This document shows, piece by piece, positions 1 through 7,821 of a DNA stretch of 41,303 bases. The notes under the pieces are model-generated. The model was not told the DNA's origin, did not search any database, and saw only the letters and a program-made list of their open reading frames with translations. Position numbers and translations under genes: made by a program. Origin of the DNA: an uncultured Bacilli bacterium (GTDB taxonomy: Bacteria; Bacillota_I; Bacilli_A; RF39; UBA660); the NCBI GenBank assembly GCA_949440065.1, contig CASRZP010000001.1, positions 1 to 41,303 on the forward strand, in the 5' to 3' direction. The first letter of the stretch is position 1; every line of letters starts with the position of its first letter.

Positions 1-428
1 GACAAGATTATGTGATAGTAAATCGTTTAACTGATTATAAAAAGACAAATATCAAAACATTAGTGTATCCTGGATTTCCAACGGATTTGCAACAACCATT
101 TATGACGTTATTAACACAATGTGAAGGAACATCTAGGGTAGTTGAAACGATTTTTGAAAAACGTTTTATGCATGTAGAGCAGTTGAATAAAATGGGTGCT
201 TCAATAAAAGTAGATGGTCAAGTAGCGTTGATTAAGGGAAAAACACCTTTAAAAGGTATGGTTGTACAAGCTACTGATTTAAGAGCTGGAGCTTCATTAC
301 TTGCGGCTGCTTTAATTGCAAATGGTACAACTGTGATAGAAAATGTCGAACATATTTTAAGGGGATACGAGGAAATAGTAGAAAAATTGACAAACGTCGG
401 TGCTAAAATAGAGATTAAAGAAATATAG
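1..428 (+). CDS. murA: UDP-N-acetylglucosamine 1-carboxyvinyltransferase (MurA), C-terminal part
   Basis: This is the last ~142 codons of MurA, which transfers enolpyruvate to UDP-GlcNAc in the first committed step of peptidoglycan synthesis in the cytoplasm. The reading frame is already open at position 3, so the gene runs off the left edge and the GTG at 12 is internal. Recognisable family segments are PGFPTDLQ, EGTS, ETIFEKRFMHV and ATDLRAGASL, followed by a closing RGYEEIVEKL. The catalytic cysteine loop lies upstream of the window. The PGFPTDLQQP form is shared by both MurA paralogues of Firmicutes, so murAA and murAB (murZ) cannot be told apart here. Confidence 0.95.
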   Translation, partial: QDYVIVNRLTDYKKTNIKTLVYPGFPTDLQQPFMTLLTQCEGTSRVVETIFEKRFMHVEQLNKMGASIKVDGQVALIKGKTPLKGMVVQATDLRAGASLLAAALIANGTTVIENVEHILRGYEEIVEKLTNVGAKIEIKEI

Positions 429-467
429 TATACTATATTATTATCTCTTTTTTTATGGGAGGATGTT

Positions 468-1193
468 ATGAAATATAGGAAAATTATCATTTGTGTGGTT
501 ATCTTTTTCTCTATTTATTTGATTTATCGTCTAACGACGACACATTCTTTTACTTACCTTGCTTTAGGAGATTCCGTTGCCATAGGTCAAAATCCTTATG
601 GAGTAATCGGTTATGGTTATAGCGATTATGTAGCTAATTATTTAGAAAGAAATAATTTATTAAAATTTTATACCAAAGAATATGCAAAAAGTGGTGCCAG
701 AAGTACAGATTTATTACAAGATATTCAAAATAATAAAGAAATTATCGTTGATGGAAAGGAACAACATTTAAAGGTTTTGTTAAGAGAAGCCGATTTGATT
801 ACTATTTCTATTGGAGCAAATGACTTCTTTCAGGAGATTAATGTAAAGGATCTAAGTAGTATATCTTATGAAGCAATTGAAAAGGCATTAAAAAAGGTGG
901 ATATTCTACTAAAAGAGGTTCGTAAGTATAATAAAAAAGATATTTTTGTTATTGGGTATTATAATCCTTTTCCATTAATTAAAGAGTTTGATCCGATAAT
1001 CGATTATGTAGATTCAAAGTATGAAGATATGTGTAAGAAATATAAAATGACTTATATTAAAGTGTCACAAGATTTTAGAAATACGGAAGATGTTTTACCT
1101 AATCCTTTAGATATTCATCCGAATAATAAAGGGTATTCTATCATTGCAGATAAAATTATTGATGAAATAGAAAATAGTATTTTAAATAAATAA
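468..1193 (+). CDS. Membrane-anchored SGNH/GDSL-type hydrolase
   Basis: A 241-residue protein with one N-terminal hydrophobic segment (about residues 5-23) and a short basic start, suggesting a signal anchor with the enzyme outside. Block I is LALGDSVAIG with the nucleophile at Ser36, block III is the SIGANDFF stretch, and the C-terminal block is LDIHPNNKGY with Asp215 and His217. These are the marks of the SGNH esterase/lipase fold, as in the YpmR-like proteins of Firmicutes. The substrate cannot be read from sequence; a lipid or an acetylated wall polymer are possibilities. The ATG has a clear GGGAGG ribosome site. It sits 39 bp after murA and could be co-transcribed with it. Confidence 0.85.
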   Translation: MKYRKIIICVVIFFSIYLIYRLTTTHSFTYLALGDSVAIGQNPYGVIGYGYSDYVANYLERNNLLKFYTKEYAKSGARSTDLLQDIQNNKEIIVDGKEQHLKVLLREADLITISIGANDFFQEINVKDLSSISYEAIEKALKKVDILLKEVRKYNKKDIFVIGYYNPFPLIKEFDPIIDYVDSKYEDMCKKYKMTYIKVSQDFRNTEDVLPNPLDIHPNNKGYSIIADKIIDEIENSILNK

Positions 1194-1366
1194 AAGTTTC
1201 AAATTTAATATCCATTTCTTTGTCTTTTCATCATCAAATTAAGATATTTAAACAAGTTTTACTAATTTTATTAATTTATATTCTAACATAATAATTTAAA
1301 ACACTCAACAAAAACAAAGATATATTCACTGATATGATAAAAAAAACACAAATCATTCAAATTAAC

Positions 1367-1395
1367 TTGCCAAATGATAATTTTATTGATATACT
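1367..1395 (+). promoter_or_regulatory. SigA-type promoter for rpmE
   Basis: TTGCCA at 1367-1372 and TATACT at 1390-1395 are separated by exactly 17 bp, close to the housekeeping consensus. The start of transcription should fall near 1402, giving a leader of about 50 nt before rpmE. Confidence 0.75.
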
Positions 1396-1416
1396 ATTGT
1401 CGCTAGTGAATTTACT

Positions 1417-1434
1417 ATGATTAGTATTAATCAT
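1417..1434 (+). promoter_or_regulatory. Perfect inverted repeat in the rpmE leader
   Basis: ATGATTA and TAATCAT flank a 4-nt loop just after the predicted transcription start and 20 bp before the rpmE ATG. It could be a repressor operator (rpmE-type genes are zinc-regulated in some Firmicutes) or an RNA hairpin for feedback by L31. The sequence does not say which. Confidence 0.4.
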
Positions 1435-1454
1435 GGCGGAAGGAGAGATGAAAA

Positions 1455-1664
1455 ATGAAAGCTAATATTCATCCAAATTATTGTGATACCAAAGTAATTT
1501 GTTCTTGTGGTGAAACATTTATGACAAAGTCAACAAAACCTGAAATTCATGTAGAAGTATGTTCAAAATGTCATCCTTTTTATACAGGAAAACAGAGTAG
1601 ATCATCTAAAGCAGGACGTGTTGATAAATTTAATAAAAAATTTGGTTTCACAGAACAAGCTTAA
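1455..1664 (+). CDS. rpmE: 50S ribosomal protein L31
   Basis: A 69-residue L31, a component of the large ribosomal subunit that bridges to the small subunit. It is the zinc-binding (C+) form: Cys16 and Cys18 in ICSCG pair with Cys36 and Cys39 in VCSKCHPFYTG. Length and the HPFYTGKQ block are typical. It has its own promoter and is followed directly by a terminator, so it is a single-gene unit. Ribosome site GGAAGGAGAG precedes the ATG. Confidence 0.97.
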   Translation: MKANIHPNYCDTKVICSCGETFMTKSTKPEIHVEVCSKCHPFYTGKQSRSSKAGRVDKFNKKFGFTEQA

Positions 1665-1690
1665 ACTTAGATTGAATTCTAAGTTTTTTT
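1663..1690 (+). terminator. Intrinsic terminator of rpmE
   Basis: AAACTTAG and CTAAGTTT form an 8-bp stem with an 8-nt loop, followed by a run of T. It starts inside the rpmE stop codon. Confidence 0.85.
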
Positions 1691-1701
1691 CTATATTCTT
1701 G

Positions 1702-1710
1702 TGGTATAAT
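1702..1710 (+). promoter_or_regulatory. Extended -10 promoter for rpiB
   Basis: TGGTATAAT is a perfect TGnTATAAT extended -10. No good -35 is seen, because the region 17 bp upstream is the T-tract of the rpmE terminator. Confidence 0.6.
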
Positions 1711-1729
1711 AAGTAAGGAAGGTGAAGAA

Positions 1730-2176
1730 ATGAAAGTAGGAATAGTTAGCGATCATCGTGGATTTGAATTGAAGCAAAAATTAATAGAACATTTGTTAAC
1801 ACAATATGAATGTGTTGATTTAGGAACCAATGATAAGACTTCTGTAGATTATCCTGATTATGCCTTTTTATTAGGAGAAAAGGTAGCTCAAGGCGAGCTT
1901 GATTTTGGTATTGCTATTTGTGGTAGTGGCATTGGGATTAGTATTGCATGCAATAAAGTAAAAGGAGTAAGATGTGCTAAAGTATCTAATCAAGAAGAAG
2001 CAAAATATACAAGATTAGATAATGATGCTAATATTATTGCTTTAGCTGCCTCAATACCATTAGAAGAAGCAATAAAATATGTAGAAACTTTTCTTACTAC
2101 TAGATTTTCCAAGGAAGAACGACATATTCGTCGCATAGAGAAAATAACTTTTTATGAAAATGGTGAAAGAGGATGA
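1730..2176 (+). CDS. rpiB: Ribose-5-phosphate isomerase B / LacA-LacB family sugar-phosphate isomerase
   Basis: A 148-residue protein of the RpiB/LacAB family, which interconverts ribose 5-phosphate and ribulose 5-phosphate in the pentose phosphate pathway. It begins with VGIVSDHRGFELK, the sugar-phosphate pocket, has VDYPDYA, and carries the catalytic cysteine Cys64 in AICGSGIGISIACNK. The usual RxHNDANVLALG segment reads TRLDNDANIIALAA, so the residue that is normally the ring-opening histidine is Asp97. RpiB is still the best call, but that change leaves room for another sugar phosphate as substrate. Ribosome site AAGGAAGGTGA. The stop overlaps the next start by 4 bp, so the two genes are translationally coupled. 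Confidence 0.85.
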   Translation: MKVGIVSDHRGFELKQKLIEHLLTQYECVDLGTNDKTSVDYPDYAFLLGEKVAQGELDFGIAICGSGIGISIACNKVKGVRCAKVSNQEEAKYTRLDNDANIIALAASIPLEEAIKYVETFLTTRFSKEERHIRRIEKITFYENGERG

Positions 2177-2373
2177 GCGTAAAAGTTTATTTATATGCCT
2201 TAGTAACTATTTTTGTCATTTTTGCTATGGATGGTATAAATATTAATGCCATTTTTAAAAAAAATCAAATTTTTAAAGCAAGGTTAGTATACTTTTTTCT
2301 TTGTCTATCTATATCATACTTAGTAACTAATTTTTTATACGACATATTTGAAGCAACAAAAATATATTATTAA
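2173..2373 (+). CDS. ywzB: DUF1146 (YwzB-like) small membrane protein
   Basis: A 66-residue protein with two hydrophobic segments (about residues 5-20 and 38-58) around a basic loop containing FKKNQIFKARL. This arrangement, with GININAIFKKN and SYLVTNFLYD, is that of DUF1146/YwzB, a family of unknown function commonly found beside murA and spoIIQ-type genes in Bacilli. It overlaps rpiB by 4 bp (ATGA) and precedes spoIIQ, matching that habit. Confidence 0.75.
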   Translation: MSVKVYLYALVTIFVIFAMDGININAIFKKNQIFKARLVYFFLCLSISYLVTNFLYDIFEATKIYY

Positions 2374-2419
2374 TGTATATTTTTTTCATTTTGGTAAACA
2401 CTTTTACTGAGGTGGAAAA

Positions 2420-3058
2420 ATGAAAAAGAAACTAAAATTAAAACCCTTTGTATTACCTAGTATTTATTTATTAGCAGTATTAGCCTTAGTTATTGGTATT
2501 TTTACAACATCAAAGACACTAAAAGAACCAGAAAATGAAAATATAACTTATGTGTCTAATGCTATTTTTGGAACGACAATTCCTGTAATGAATGTAGAGG
2601 ATAACTCTACAGTAAAAGTAATTCATCCATATTTAAAGGAAAATGTAAAAATTGATAAGTATTTTTATGATTATCAAGGAGATGAAGCCAAACAGCAACA
2701 ATCAATAATTGAACATGAAAATACTTATATGCAAAATTCAGGAATTGACTTTGTTAGTGAGGAATCCTTTGATGTTGTATCAGTACTTGATGGAACAGTA
2801 ATTGATGTAAAAACCGATGAAATATTAGGAAAAATTGTTGAAATACGTCACGGAAACAACTTAATTAGTATTTATCAAAGTTTAGGTGATGTAAAAGTTG
2901 CTAAAAATGATACGGTAAAACAAGGACAAGTTATTGGAGTATCAGGAAAAAATGAATTGAGTACTCATGAAAATCAACTTCATTTTGAATTATTTTCTAA
3001 AGGTGTAATAGTAAATCCTGAAAACTATTTTGATAAATCAATTGACAATCAAGACTAA
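2420..3058 (+). CDS. spoIIQ: SpoIIQ-like protein with degenerate M23 (LytM) domain
   Basis: A 212-residue protein with one transmembrane helix (about 12-31) and an extracytoplasmic LytM-type domain. In B. subtilis SpoIIQ is made in the forespore and binds SpoIIIAH across the intermembrane space during engulfment. Family marks are the ENTYMQNSGIDF segment, LGKIVEIRHG, YQSLGDVKV and QLHFELFSKGVIVNPENYF. Both zinc motifs are damaged: the first HxxxD site reads NSGID and the second HxH reads QLH. It is therefore unlikely to cut peptidoglycan and probably serves as a scaffold, like the B. subtilis protein. The neighbours spoIIID and mbl support the identification. Confidence 0.85.
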   Translation: MKKKLKLKPFVLPSIYLLAVLALVIGIFTTSKTLKEPENENITYVSNAIFGTTIPVMNVEDNSTVKVIHPYLKENVKIDKYFYDYQGDEAKQQQSIIEHENTYMQNSGIDFVSEESFDVVSVLDGTVIDVKTDEILGKIVEIRHGNNLISIYQSLGDVKVAKNDTVKQGQVIGVSGKNELSTHENQLHFELFSKGVIVNPENYFDKSIDNQD

Positions 3059-3072
3059 AATAGTCTTTTTTT
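3051..3072 (+). terminator. Intrinsic terminator after spoIIQ
   Basis: AAGACTA and TAGTCTT form a 7-bp stem with a 3-nt loop, then a T-run. The stem includes the last codons and stop of spoIIQ. Confidence 0.8.
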
Positions 3073-3117
3073 CTTCTAGAAAATTAAAAAATTCATATAG
3101 TACAGTAGGAGGAATAT

Positions 3118-3369
3118 ATGAATATTGATTTAGAAAAAATAGTACTTAAGGAGGCAAAGTACATGTTAGAAAATGACGCTACCATAAGAGAAATTGCCAA
3201 AACGAGTAATCGGAGTAAAAGTAGTGTGCATAAAGATTTACAAGTAAGATTAGAAGATATTGATATTACTTTGTATAAACAGGTACAAAAAGTATTAAAA
3301 AAACATTTAGAAATTCGTCATATAAAAGGAGGAGAATCCACTAGGCAAAAATATGCAAAAATAGTATAA
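3118..3369 (+). CDS. spoIIID: Sporulation transcription regulator SpoIIID
   Basis: An 83-residue DNA-binding protein. SpoIIID switches mother-cell genes on and off during sporulation. The helix-turn-helix spans about residues 20-45 (TIREIAKTSNRSKSSVHKDL), and the basic tail contains IRHIKGGESTRQKY, matching the family's IRHLRGGEAT-KxKY signature. Length is normal. The gene has a GGAGGA ribosome site and lies 44 bp before mbl, the same neighbour as in Bacillus. Its presence argues that the organism sporulates or has only recently stopped. Confidence 0.93.
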   Translation: MNIDLEKIVLKEAKYMLENDATIREIAKTSNRSKSSVHKDLQVRLEDIDITLYKQVQKVLKKHLEIRHIKGGESTRQKYAKIV

Positions 3370-3413
3370 AGTGTTTATCTTTTGTAAATAATATAGATAT
3401 ACGGAGGTTATTT

Positions 3414-4397
3414 ATGAAAGATATAGGTATCGATTTAGGTACAGCAAATGTATTAGTATACGTTAAAGGTGAAGGAATTGTTGTAAATGAACCTAGCGTG
3501 GTAGCTATTGATAATGAGACAAAAAAGGTTTTAGCTGTTGGAAAAGATGCTAGTGCCATGCTTGGAAGAACACCAGGGAAAATTAAAGCAATTCGTCCTA
3601 TGCAAGATGGGGTGATTGCTGATTTTGAAATGACAGAGATGATGTTAAACCATTTTCTTCAAAAAATTAAAGGAAAAGGGATTATTTCTAAACCTAGAAT
3701 TTTAATTTGTTGTCCCGCGAATATTACCCAAGTAGAAAAAAATGCCATTAAAGAGGCAACAGAACGAACAGGAGCAAGGAAAGTCTATATCGAGGAAGAA
3801 CCAAAAGTTGCAGCCATTGGAGCAGGAATGGACATTTCACAACCGAGTGCTAGTATGGTAATAGATATCGGTGGTGGGACGACAGATATTGCTGTGTTAT
3901 CGTTAAATGGAATTGTCACTAGTACTTCAGTTCGTGTTGCAGGGAATACATTTGATCAAGATATTATTAAGTTTATTAAAGAAAAATATAAATTATTAAT
4001 CGGGGATAGAACAGCAGAAGAAATAAAAATTAAAATAGGTTCAGTATATGAAGGAGATAAAGATAATCGCCTTGAAGTAAAAGGACGAAACATTTCAACA
4101 GGACTCCCTAATACAATTGTTGTTAATTCTAAAGAAATCGAAGAATCACTAAAAGGTAGTGTGGATGTAATTATTAAGGCAGTAAAAAATGTATTGGAGA
4201 TTACTCCCCCTGAGTTATCTGCGGATATTATGGATAAAGGAATTGTCTTAACTGGAGGTGGAGCCTTAGTAAATGGTTTTCCTCAACTTTTAACAGAGCA
4301 ATTAAAGGTTCCTGTATTCATTGCTAGCTCACCATTAACGTGTGTGGCAGAAGGGACAGGCATTCTTTTAGATAACATAAAAATACTAGAGCAATGA
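3414..4397 (+). CDS. mbl: Actin-like cell-shape protein of the MreB/Mbl family
   Basis: A 327-residue bacterial actin that assembles on the inner membrane and guides lateral wall synthesis. Nucleotide-binding motifs are present: phosphate 1 DIGIDLGTANVLVY at residues 3-16, phosphate 2 VIDIGGGTTDIAVLS around 141-155, and the adenosine motif GIVLTGGGALVNG near 276-288. Start GIDLGTAN and the position right after spoIIID identify it as Mbl rather than MreB, because spoIIID-mbl is the Bacillus arrangement. An intact MreBCD set is not in the window. Ribosome site ACGGAGGT. Confidence 0.9.
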   Translation: MKDIGIDLGTANVLVYVKGEGIVVNEPSVVAIDNETKKVLAVGKDASAMLGRTPGKIKAIRPMQDGVIADFEMTEMMLNHFLQKIKGKGIISKPRILICCPANITQVEKNAIKEATERTGARKVYIEEEPKVAAIGAGMDISQPSASMVIDIGGGTTDIAVLSLNGIVTSTSVRVAGNTFDQDIIKFIKEKYKLLIGDRTAEEIKIKIGSVYEGDKDNRLEVKGRNISTGLPNTIVVNSKEIEESLKGSVDVIIKAVKNVLEITPPELSADIMDKGIVLTGGGALVNGFPQLLTEQLKVPVFIASSPLTCVAEGTGILLDNIKILEQ

Positions 4398-4413
4398 GAA
4401 TTTGCTTTTTTTT
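4390..4413 (+). terminator. Weak intrinsic terminator after mbl
   Basis: AGCAA and TTGCT form a 5-bp stem around the mbl stop codon, followed by seven T residues. Confidence 0.5.
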
Positions 4414-4435
4414 CTTTGTCATCATAATAAATTTT

Positions 4436-4444
4436 TGATATAAT
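4436..4444 (+). promoter_or_regulatory. Extended -10 promoter for the tagO/wecA-type gene
   Basis: TGATATAAT is a perfect TGnTATAAT. The upstream ATG at 4443 lies inside this -10 box, which rules it out as the translation start of the following gene. Confidence 0.65.
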
Positions 4445-4463
4445 GCCATTAGAAGGTGATAAA

Positions 4464-5564
4464 ATGGCAAATGAAGAAATTTTAGCAATGATAAAGATTG
4501 TTTTAACCACGATGTTATTTTCAATAGTGGTTATGCCGTTAATGAAACGAATTGCTTCTCACATTGGTGCAATTGATATGCCCCGTGAGGATGAAGGAAA
4601 CCGTCATATTCACCATCGCCCTATACCTAAGTTAGGTGGGGTAGGCATTTTTTTAGGTTTTCTTTTTGGATATATGCTTTTTGGAATTCATAGTATTCAA
4701 ATGAACGCCATTTTAATTGGTAGTTTTGTTATAGTTTTAACAGGAATTATCGATGATATTAAGCCCCTTAGGGCATCCCACAAATTGATTGGACAAGTAT
4801 CAGCAGGATGTATTATTGCCTTTTATGGAAAAATTTTATTAACTGATATTACAGCCTTTGGTTTTTCTTTTAACTTTGGCATAATGGCATATCCGCTAAC
4901 TATTTTATTTGTTGTAGCTTGTGTTAATATTATTAATTTGATTGATGGTCTTGATGGTCTTAGTGGAGGAATTTCTTCAATATTTTATTTGACAATTAGT
5001 ATTATTTGTTATTTTCAAGGGCGTTATGGAAGTTTAGAACTTACATTAGCGTTAATTATGTTAGGATCTACGTTGGGCTTTCTGGTACATAATTTTTATC
5101 CAGCAAGTATATTCGCAGGAGATTGTACAATGTTTATGGGATATATCATTGCCGTAATTTCTTTATTGGGATTTAAAGGAACAGCCCTCACTTCATTTTT
5201 TGTTCCTTTATTAATATTAGCAATTCCCATTTTGGATACTTTATTTGCAATTATAAGACGAGTGCTCAAAAGAAAACCAATATTTTCTGCAGATAAAGAA
5301 CATTTACATCACCAATTGTTAGGAATGAATTTTTCTCATCGTAATACTGTACTTATTATTTATGCGATTAACATCTTATTTGCTTTAGCCTCTATATTCT
5401 ATATTTTAAAAGATCCTGTGTTAGGGAAAATTGTATATATTATATTATTTGTCATAGTTGTTTGGTTTGTTTTCTTTACAAGCGTAATCTCTGATAAAAA
5501 CCCAAGGAATATAAAAAAACTTGAAAAAATGGTAAAAGATAAGTTCACAAAGAAGAAAAAGTAA
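4464..5564 (+). CDS. tagO: Undecaprenyl-phosphate GlcNAc-1-phosphate transferase (TagO/WecA, MraY-like)
   Basis: A 366-residue polytopic membrane enzyme of the MraY/WecA superfamily, which moves a sugar 1-phosphate from a UDP-sugar to undecaprenyl phosphate and so starts teichoic acid or other surface-polymer synthesis. About ten hydrophobic segments are visible. Active-site signatures are DDIKPL (the paired aspartates), NIINLIDGLDGLSGG, IFAGDCTMFMGY and the histidine motif EHLHHQLLG. A longer reading from the ATG at 4443 is rejected because that codon lies in the promoter and AGAAGGTGA sits 4-5 bp before the ATG at 4464. In Bacillus tagO also lies upstream of the hpf-secA region. The transferred sugar is inferred from the family. 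Confidence 0.88.
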   Translation: MANEEILAMIKIVLTTMLFSIVVMPLMKRIASHIGAIDMPREDEGNRHIHHRPIPKLGGVGIFLGFLFGYMLFGIHSIQMNAILIGSFVIVLTGIIDDIKPLRASHKLIGQVSAGCIIAFYGKILLTDITAFGFSFNFGIMAYPLTILFVVACVNIINLIDGLDGLSGGISSIFYLTISIICYFQGRYGSLELTLALIMLGSTLGFLVHNFYPASIFAGDCTMFMGYIIAVISLLGFKGTALTSFFVPLLILAIPILDTLFAIIRRVLKRKPIFSADKEHLHHQLLGMNFSHRNTVLIIYAINILFALASIFYILKDPVLGKIVYIILFVIVVWFVFFTSVISDKNPRNIKKLEKMVKDKFTKKKK

Positions 5565-5583
5565 ACAAATAGTAACTTTTTCT
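5556..5583 (+). terminator. Possible terminator after tagO
   Basis: AAAAAGT and ACTTTTT can form a 7-bp A/T-rich stem around the stop codon, followed by a T-rich tract. The stem is weak. Confidence 0.4.
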
Positions 5584-5593
5584 TTTTTCTGCT

Positions 5594-5621
5594 TTGCATT
5601 ATAGGAAAAATATGGTAAAAT
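5594..5621 (+). promoter_or_regulatory. Promoter for the agrA-agrC-like operon
   Basis: TTGCAT at 5594-5599 and TAAAAT at 5616-5621 are 16 bp apart, and TGG directly before the -10 makes it an extended -10. Expected start near 5628, about 20 nt before the GTG. Confidence 0.6.
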
Positions 5622-5648
5622 ACTGTACTAATGAAATGAGGGGTAATT

Positions 5649-6383
5649 GTGATTAATTTTATTATTTATGAAGATGAACTTATATTTAAAGAAGAGTACA
5701 TTAAAGTAATTCACCGTGTTATGGGAAGTGATACTAGTGTATACAAGATTCACCATTTTTCTTCTTATACAGAAAACCTAAAGAATTTGATTGAGAATAA
5801 TCGAGAGAAAAAGATTTATATTTTGGATATTGAAGTACCTAATTCTAAATCTGGGATTGATTTAGCCAGACAAATCCGAAATTGTCATGATTGGACAAGT
5901 CAAATTATTATGGTTACTGCTCATGAAGGACTAAAAGAGGGTGATTTTAGGAGTAAGGTACTAATGCTCAATTTTATTTCTAAGTATGATGATTGTTATA
6001 ATGATTTAATGAAAAGTTTGATGTTAGCACACGAAATATTAACATATGATCGACAGCTATCTATTATGCAGGAAGGAGAAATTTATCAGTTTCCTTATGA
6101 TGATATTCAGTATATTGAAAAAGACTTGGATACTGAATATGCCGTCATTCATACGAGCAAAGACTTATTAAGCGTTCGTCAGTCAATGATTAGCTTATTA
6201 AAACAACTAGATAATGATCCACGCTTTATTAGAACACACCGTAGTTGTATTGTGAATGTTTATAATATTAAAAGCGTGGATTTTCTAAATAGTATCATCA
6301 AGTTTAAAAATGGAAAAACAACAGATTTACTGTCACGAAGATATAAACGAGACTTGAAAGAACATCTATTAGTAAAAATCTAA
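5649..6383 (+). CDS. LytTR-family response regulator (AgrA-like)
   Basis: A 244-residue two-component regulator. The receiver domain (about 1-125) has the acidic pocket at Glu8-Asp9-Glu10, the phospho-acceptor Asp60 in YILDIEVPN, and the conserved lysine in FISKYDD. The C-terminal half is a LytTR DNA-binding domain with IRTHRSCIVNVYNIKSVDF, as in AgrA, ComE and VirR. It starts with GTG after GAGGGG. It is followed 20 bp later by an AgrC-like kinase, and an AgrD/AgrB pair lies just beyond. It should be the output of that quorum-sensing circuit, probably acting on the agrD-agrB promoter. Confidence 0.9.
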   Translation: MINFIIYEDELIFKEEYIKVIHRVMGSDTSVYKIHHFSSYTENLKNLIENNREKKIYILDIEVPNSKSGIDLARQIRNCHDWTSQIIMVTAHEGLKEGDFRSKVLMLNFISKYDDCYNDLMKSLMLAHEILTYDRQLSIMQEGEIYQFPYDDIQYIEKDLDTEYAVIHTSKDLLSVRQSMISLLKQLDNDPRFIRTHRSCIVNVYNIKSVDFLNSIIKFKNGKTTDLLSRRYKRDLKEHLLVKI

Positions 6384-6403
6384 AGAAAGAGGAGTGATTA
6401 GAT

Positions 6404-7702
6404 ATGTTAGATTTTTTGTATGTTTATGTTTGCTCATTATTTAGTAGTTTAGCAATTTATTATGTTGGATATTCATTATGTGGAAATGGAAAGAAATTTT
6501 TTAGACTAAGAAGTGTAATATTATTATTGATTTTAGCCTTTTTGGTTATGGGATTATATGGTTTTATAGATATGAATTTAAGAATTCCATTGTGTTATTA
6601 TCTTTTTACTATGTTTTTTCTATTTTTCTTTAGACAACCGACTACAAATACAATGGTAGCTTCTTTGATTTCTTATGTGATTATCATTATTAGTGATTTT
6701 CCTATCTTACTTGGTTATATTGGTTTAAATTGGCTAACAGGAAATATGTTCAATTTTATTAACGAAACGATTATTGCTAACATTTTAGTAGTATTGATAT
6801 CAATGGCAATTGTTGGTATTTTTAAGAAACAACTAATAATACTATACAATAAGTTATGTAATACAAAAAAGATTGATCTTATTATATTAGCTCCAATGTT
6901 CTTTGTTACTATTGGTACCATTTTCTTTAAAGCAGGTATTAGTGGTTGGATGTATGATGAAACATTGTGGTTAAACTTACTTTTAGTAGTAACTTTTACT
7001 TCAATAACGATATATTTACTAAAAGAACAAATGAATAATGTTACAATGAAAGAAAATTATGAAGAGCTAGGAAAATATGTTAAGAATAGTGAGCAATTAA
7101 TTGAGGAATATAGGATTACGCAACATGAAAATAAAAATCAATTAGTAGTAATTAAAACAATGGTTAATACTAAAAATGAAGAACTTAATGAATATTTAGA
7201 CAACATCATCAAGGAAAAACATACCATAAAATATAAATGGATTACTTCATTAAAAAATATTCCATTAGGTTGTGTTAAGGGGTTAATTCATTTTAAACTA
7301 TTAACTATGGAAGAGTTAGGAATTTCAATTGATATTAATGTAAGTAAAGAAGTAGAAAATTCTATTTTGAAAGATTTCCCAGTAAAAAATTGGGATAGTT
7401 TAAATAAAATTGTAGGTGTATTTTTAGATAATGCAATAGAAGCAACACAAATGTGTAAAGATAAGAAATTTATTATGGATGTTTATTTAGAAAATGATAC
7501 TGTTGTGTTTGAATTTGCTAATACATTTGATGAAGTAAATCAGGATGAAGATAAGTTTATATCAACGAAAGATAAAAATAGAGGACATGGTTTAATTTTA
7601 GTAAGGCGTATAATAAAATCATCTGAAATTTATAGCAATGAAACAAGTATCAAAGGTGGATATTTTATTCAAGTATTAAAAATCAAAAAGCCTACTGATT
7701 AG
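6404..7702 (+). CDS. Peptide-sensing histidine kinase of the GHKL type (AgrC-like)
   Basis: A 432-residue sensor kinase. Residues 1-205 are six or seven hydrophobic segments with no large extracellular domain, as in AgrC, which binds cyclic peptides within its membrane domain. After a coiled stretch comes the phospho-acceptor region QHENKNQL with His241. The ATPase domain has the N box NKIVGVFLDNAIEATQ (Asn344) and the G box RGHGLILV near residue 400, typical of the HATPase_c_5 group. It is co-transcribed with the LytTR regulator. The convergent agrD-agrB genes supply the likely ligand. Confidence 0.9.
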   Translation: MLDFLYVYVCSLFSSLAIYYVGYSLCGNGKKFFRLRSVILLLILAFLVMGLYGFIDMNLRIPLCYYLFTMFFLFFFRQPTTNTMVASLISYVIIIISDFPILLGYIGLNWLTGNMFNFINETIIANILVVLISMAIVGIFKKQLIILYNKLCNTKKIDLIILAPMFFVTIGTIFFKAGISGWMYDETLWLNLLLVVTFTSITIYLLKEQMNNVTMKENYEELGKYVKNSEQLIEEYRITQHENKNQLVVIKTMVNTKNEELNEYLDNIIKEKHTIKYKWITSLKNIPLGCVKGLIHFKLLTMEELGISIDINVSKEVENSILKDFPVKNWDSLNKIVGVFLDNAIEATQMCKDKKFIMDVYLENDTVVFEFANTFDEVNQDEDKFISTKDKNRGHGLILVRRIIKSSEIYSNETSIKGGYFIQVLKIKKPTD

Positions 7703-7774
7703 ATACCCCAAAGTAAGATTGGTGCAATAAATTTTATTAATCGGTAAAAATAATACACCAAGTAAATAGTAAAT

Positions 7775-7803
7775 AAAAAAGCTATCGATAAAATAGCCTT
7801 TTT
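7775..7803. terminator. Bidirectional terminator between agrC-like and agrD-like genes
   Basis: GCTAT and ATAGC form the core stem with a 7-nt loop, flanked by an A-run on the left and a T-run on the right, with one bulged C. It can stop transcription from both sides, as expected between convergent units. Confidence 0.7.
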
Positions 7804-7821
7804 ATTTACCATATCGTGTAA

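Noticed and set aside
4443..4463. Upstream ATG as start of the tagO/wecA-type gene
   Set aside because: The codon lies in the -10 promoter box and the ribosome site lies after it.
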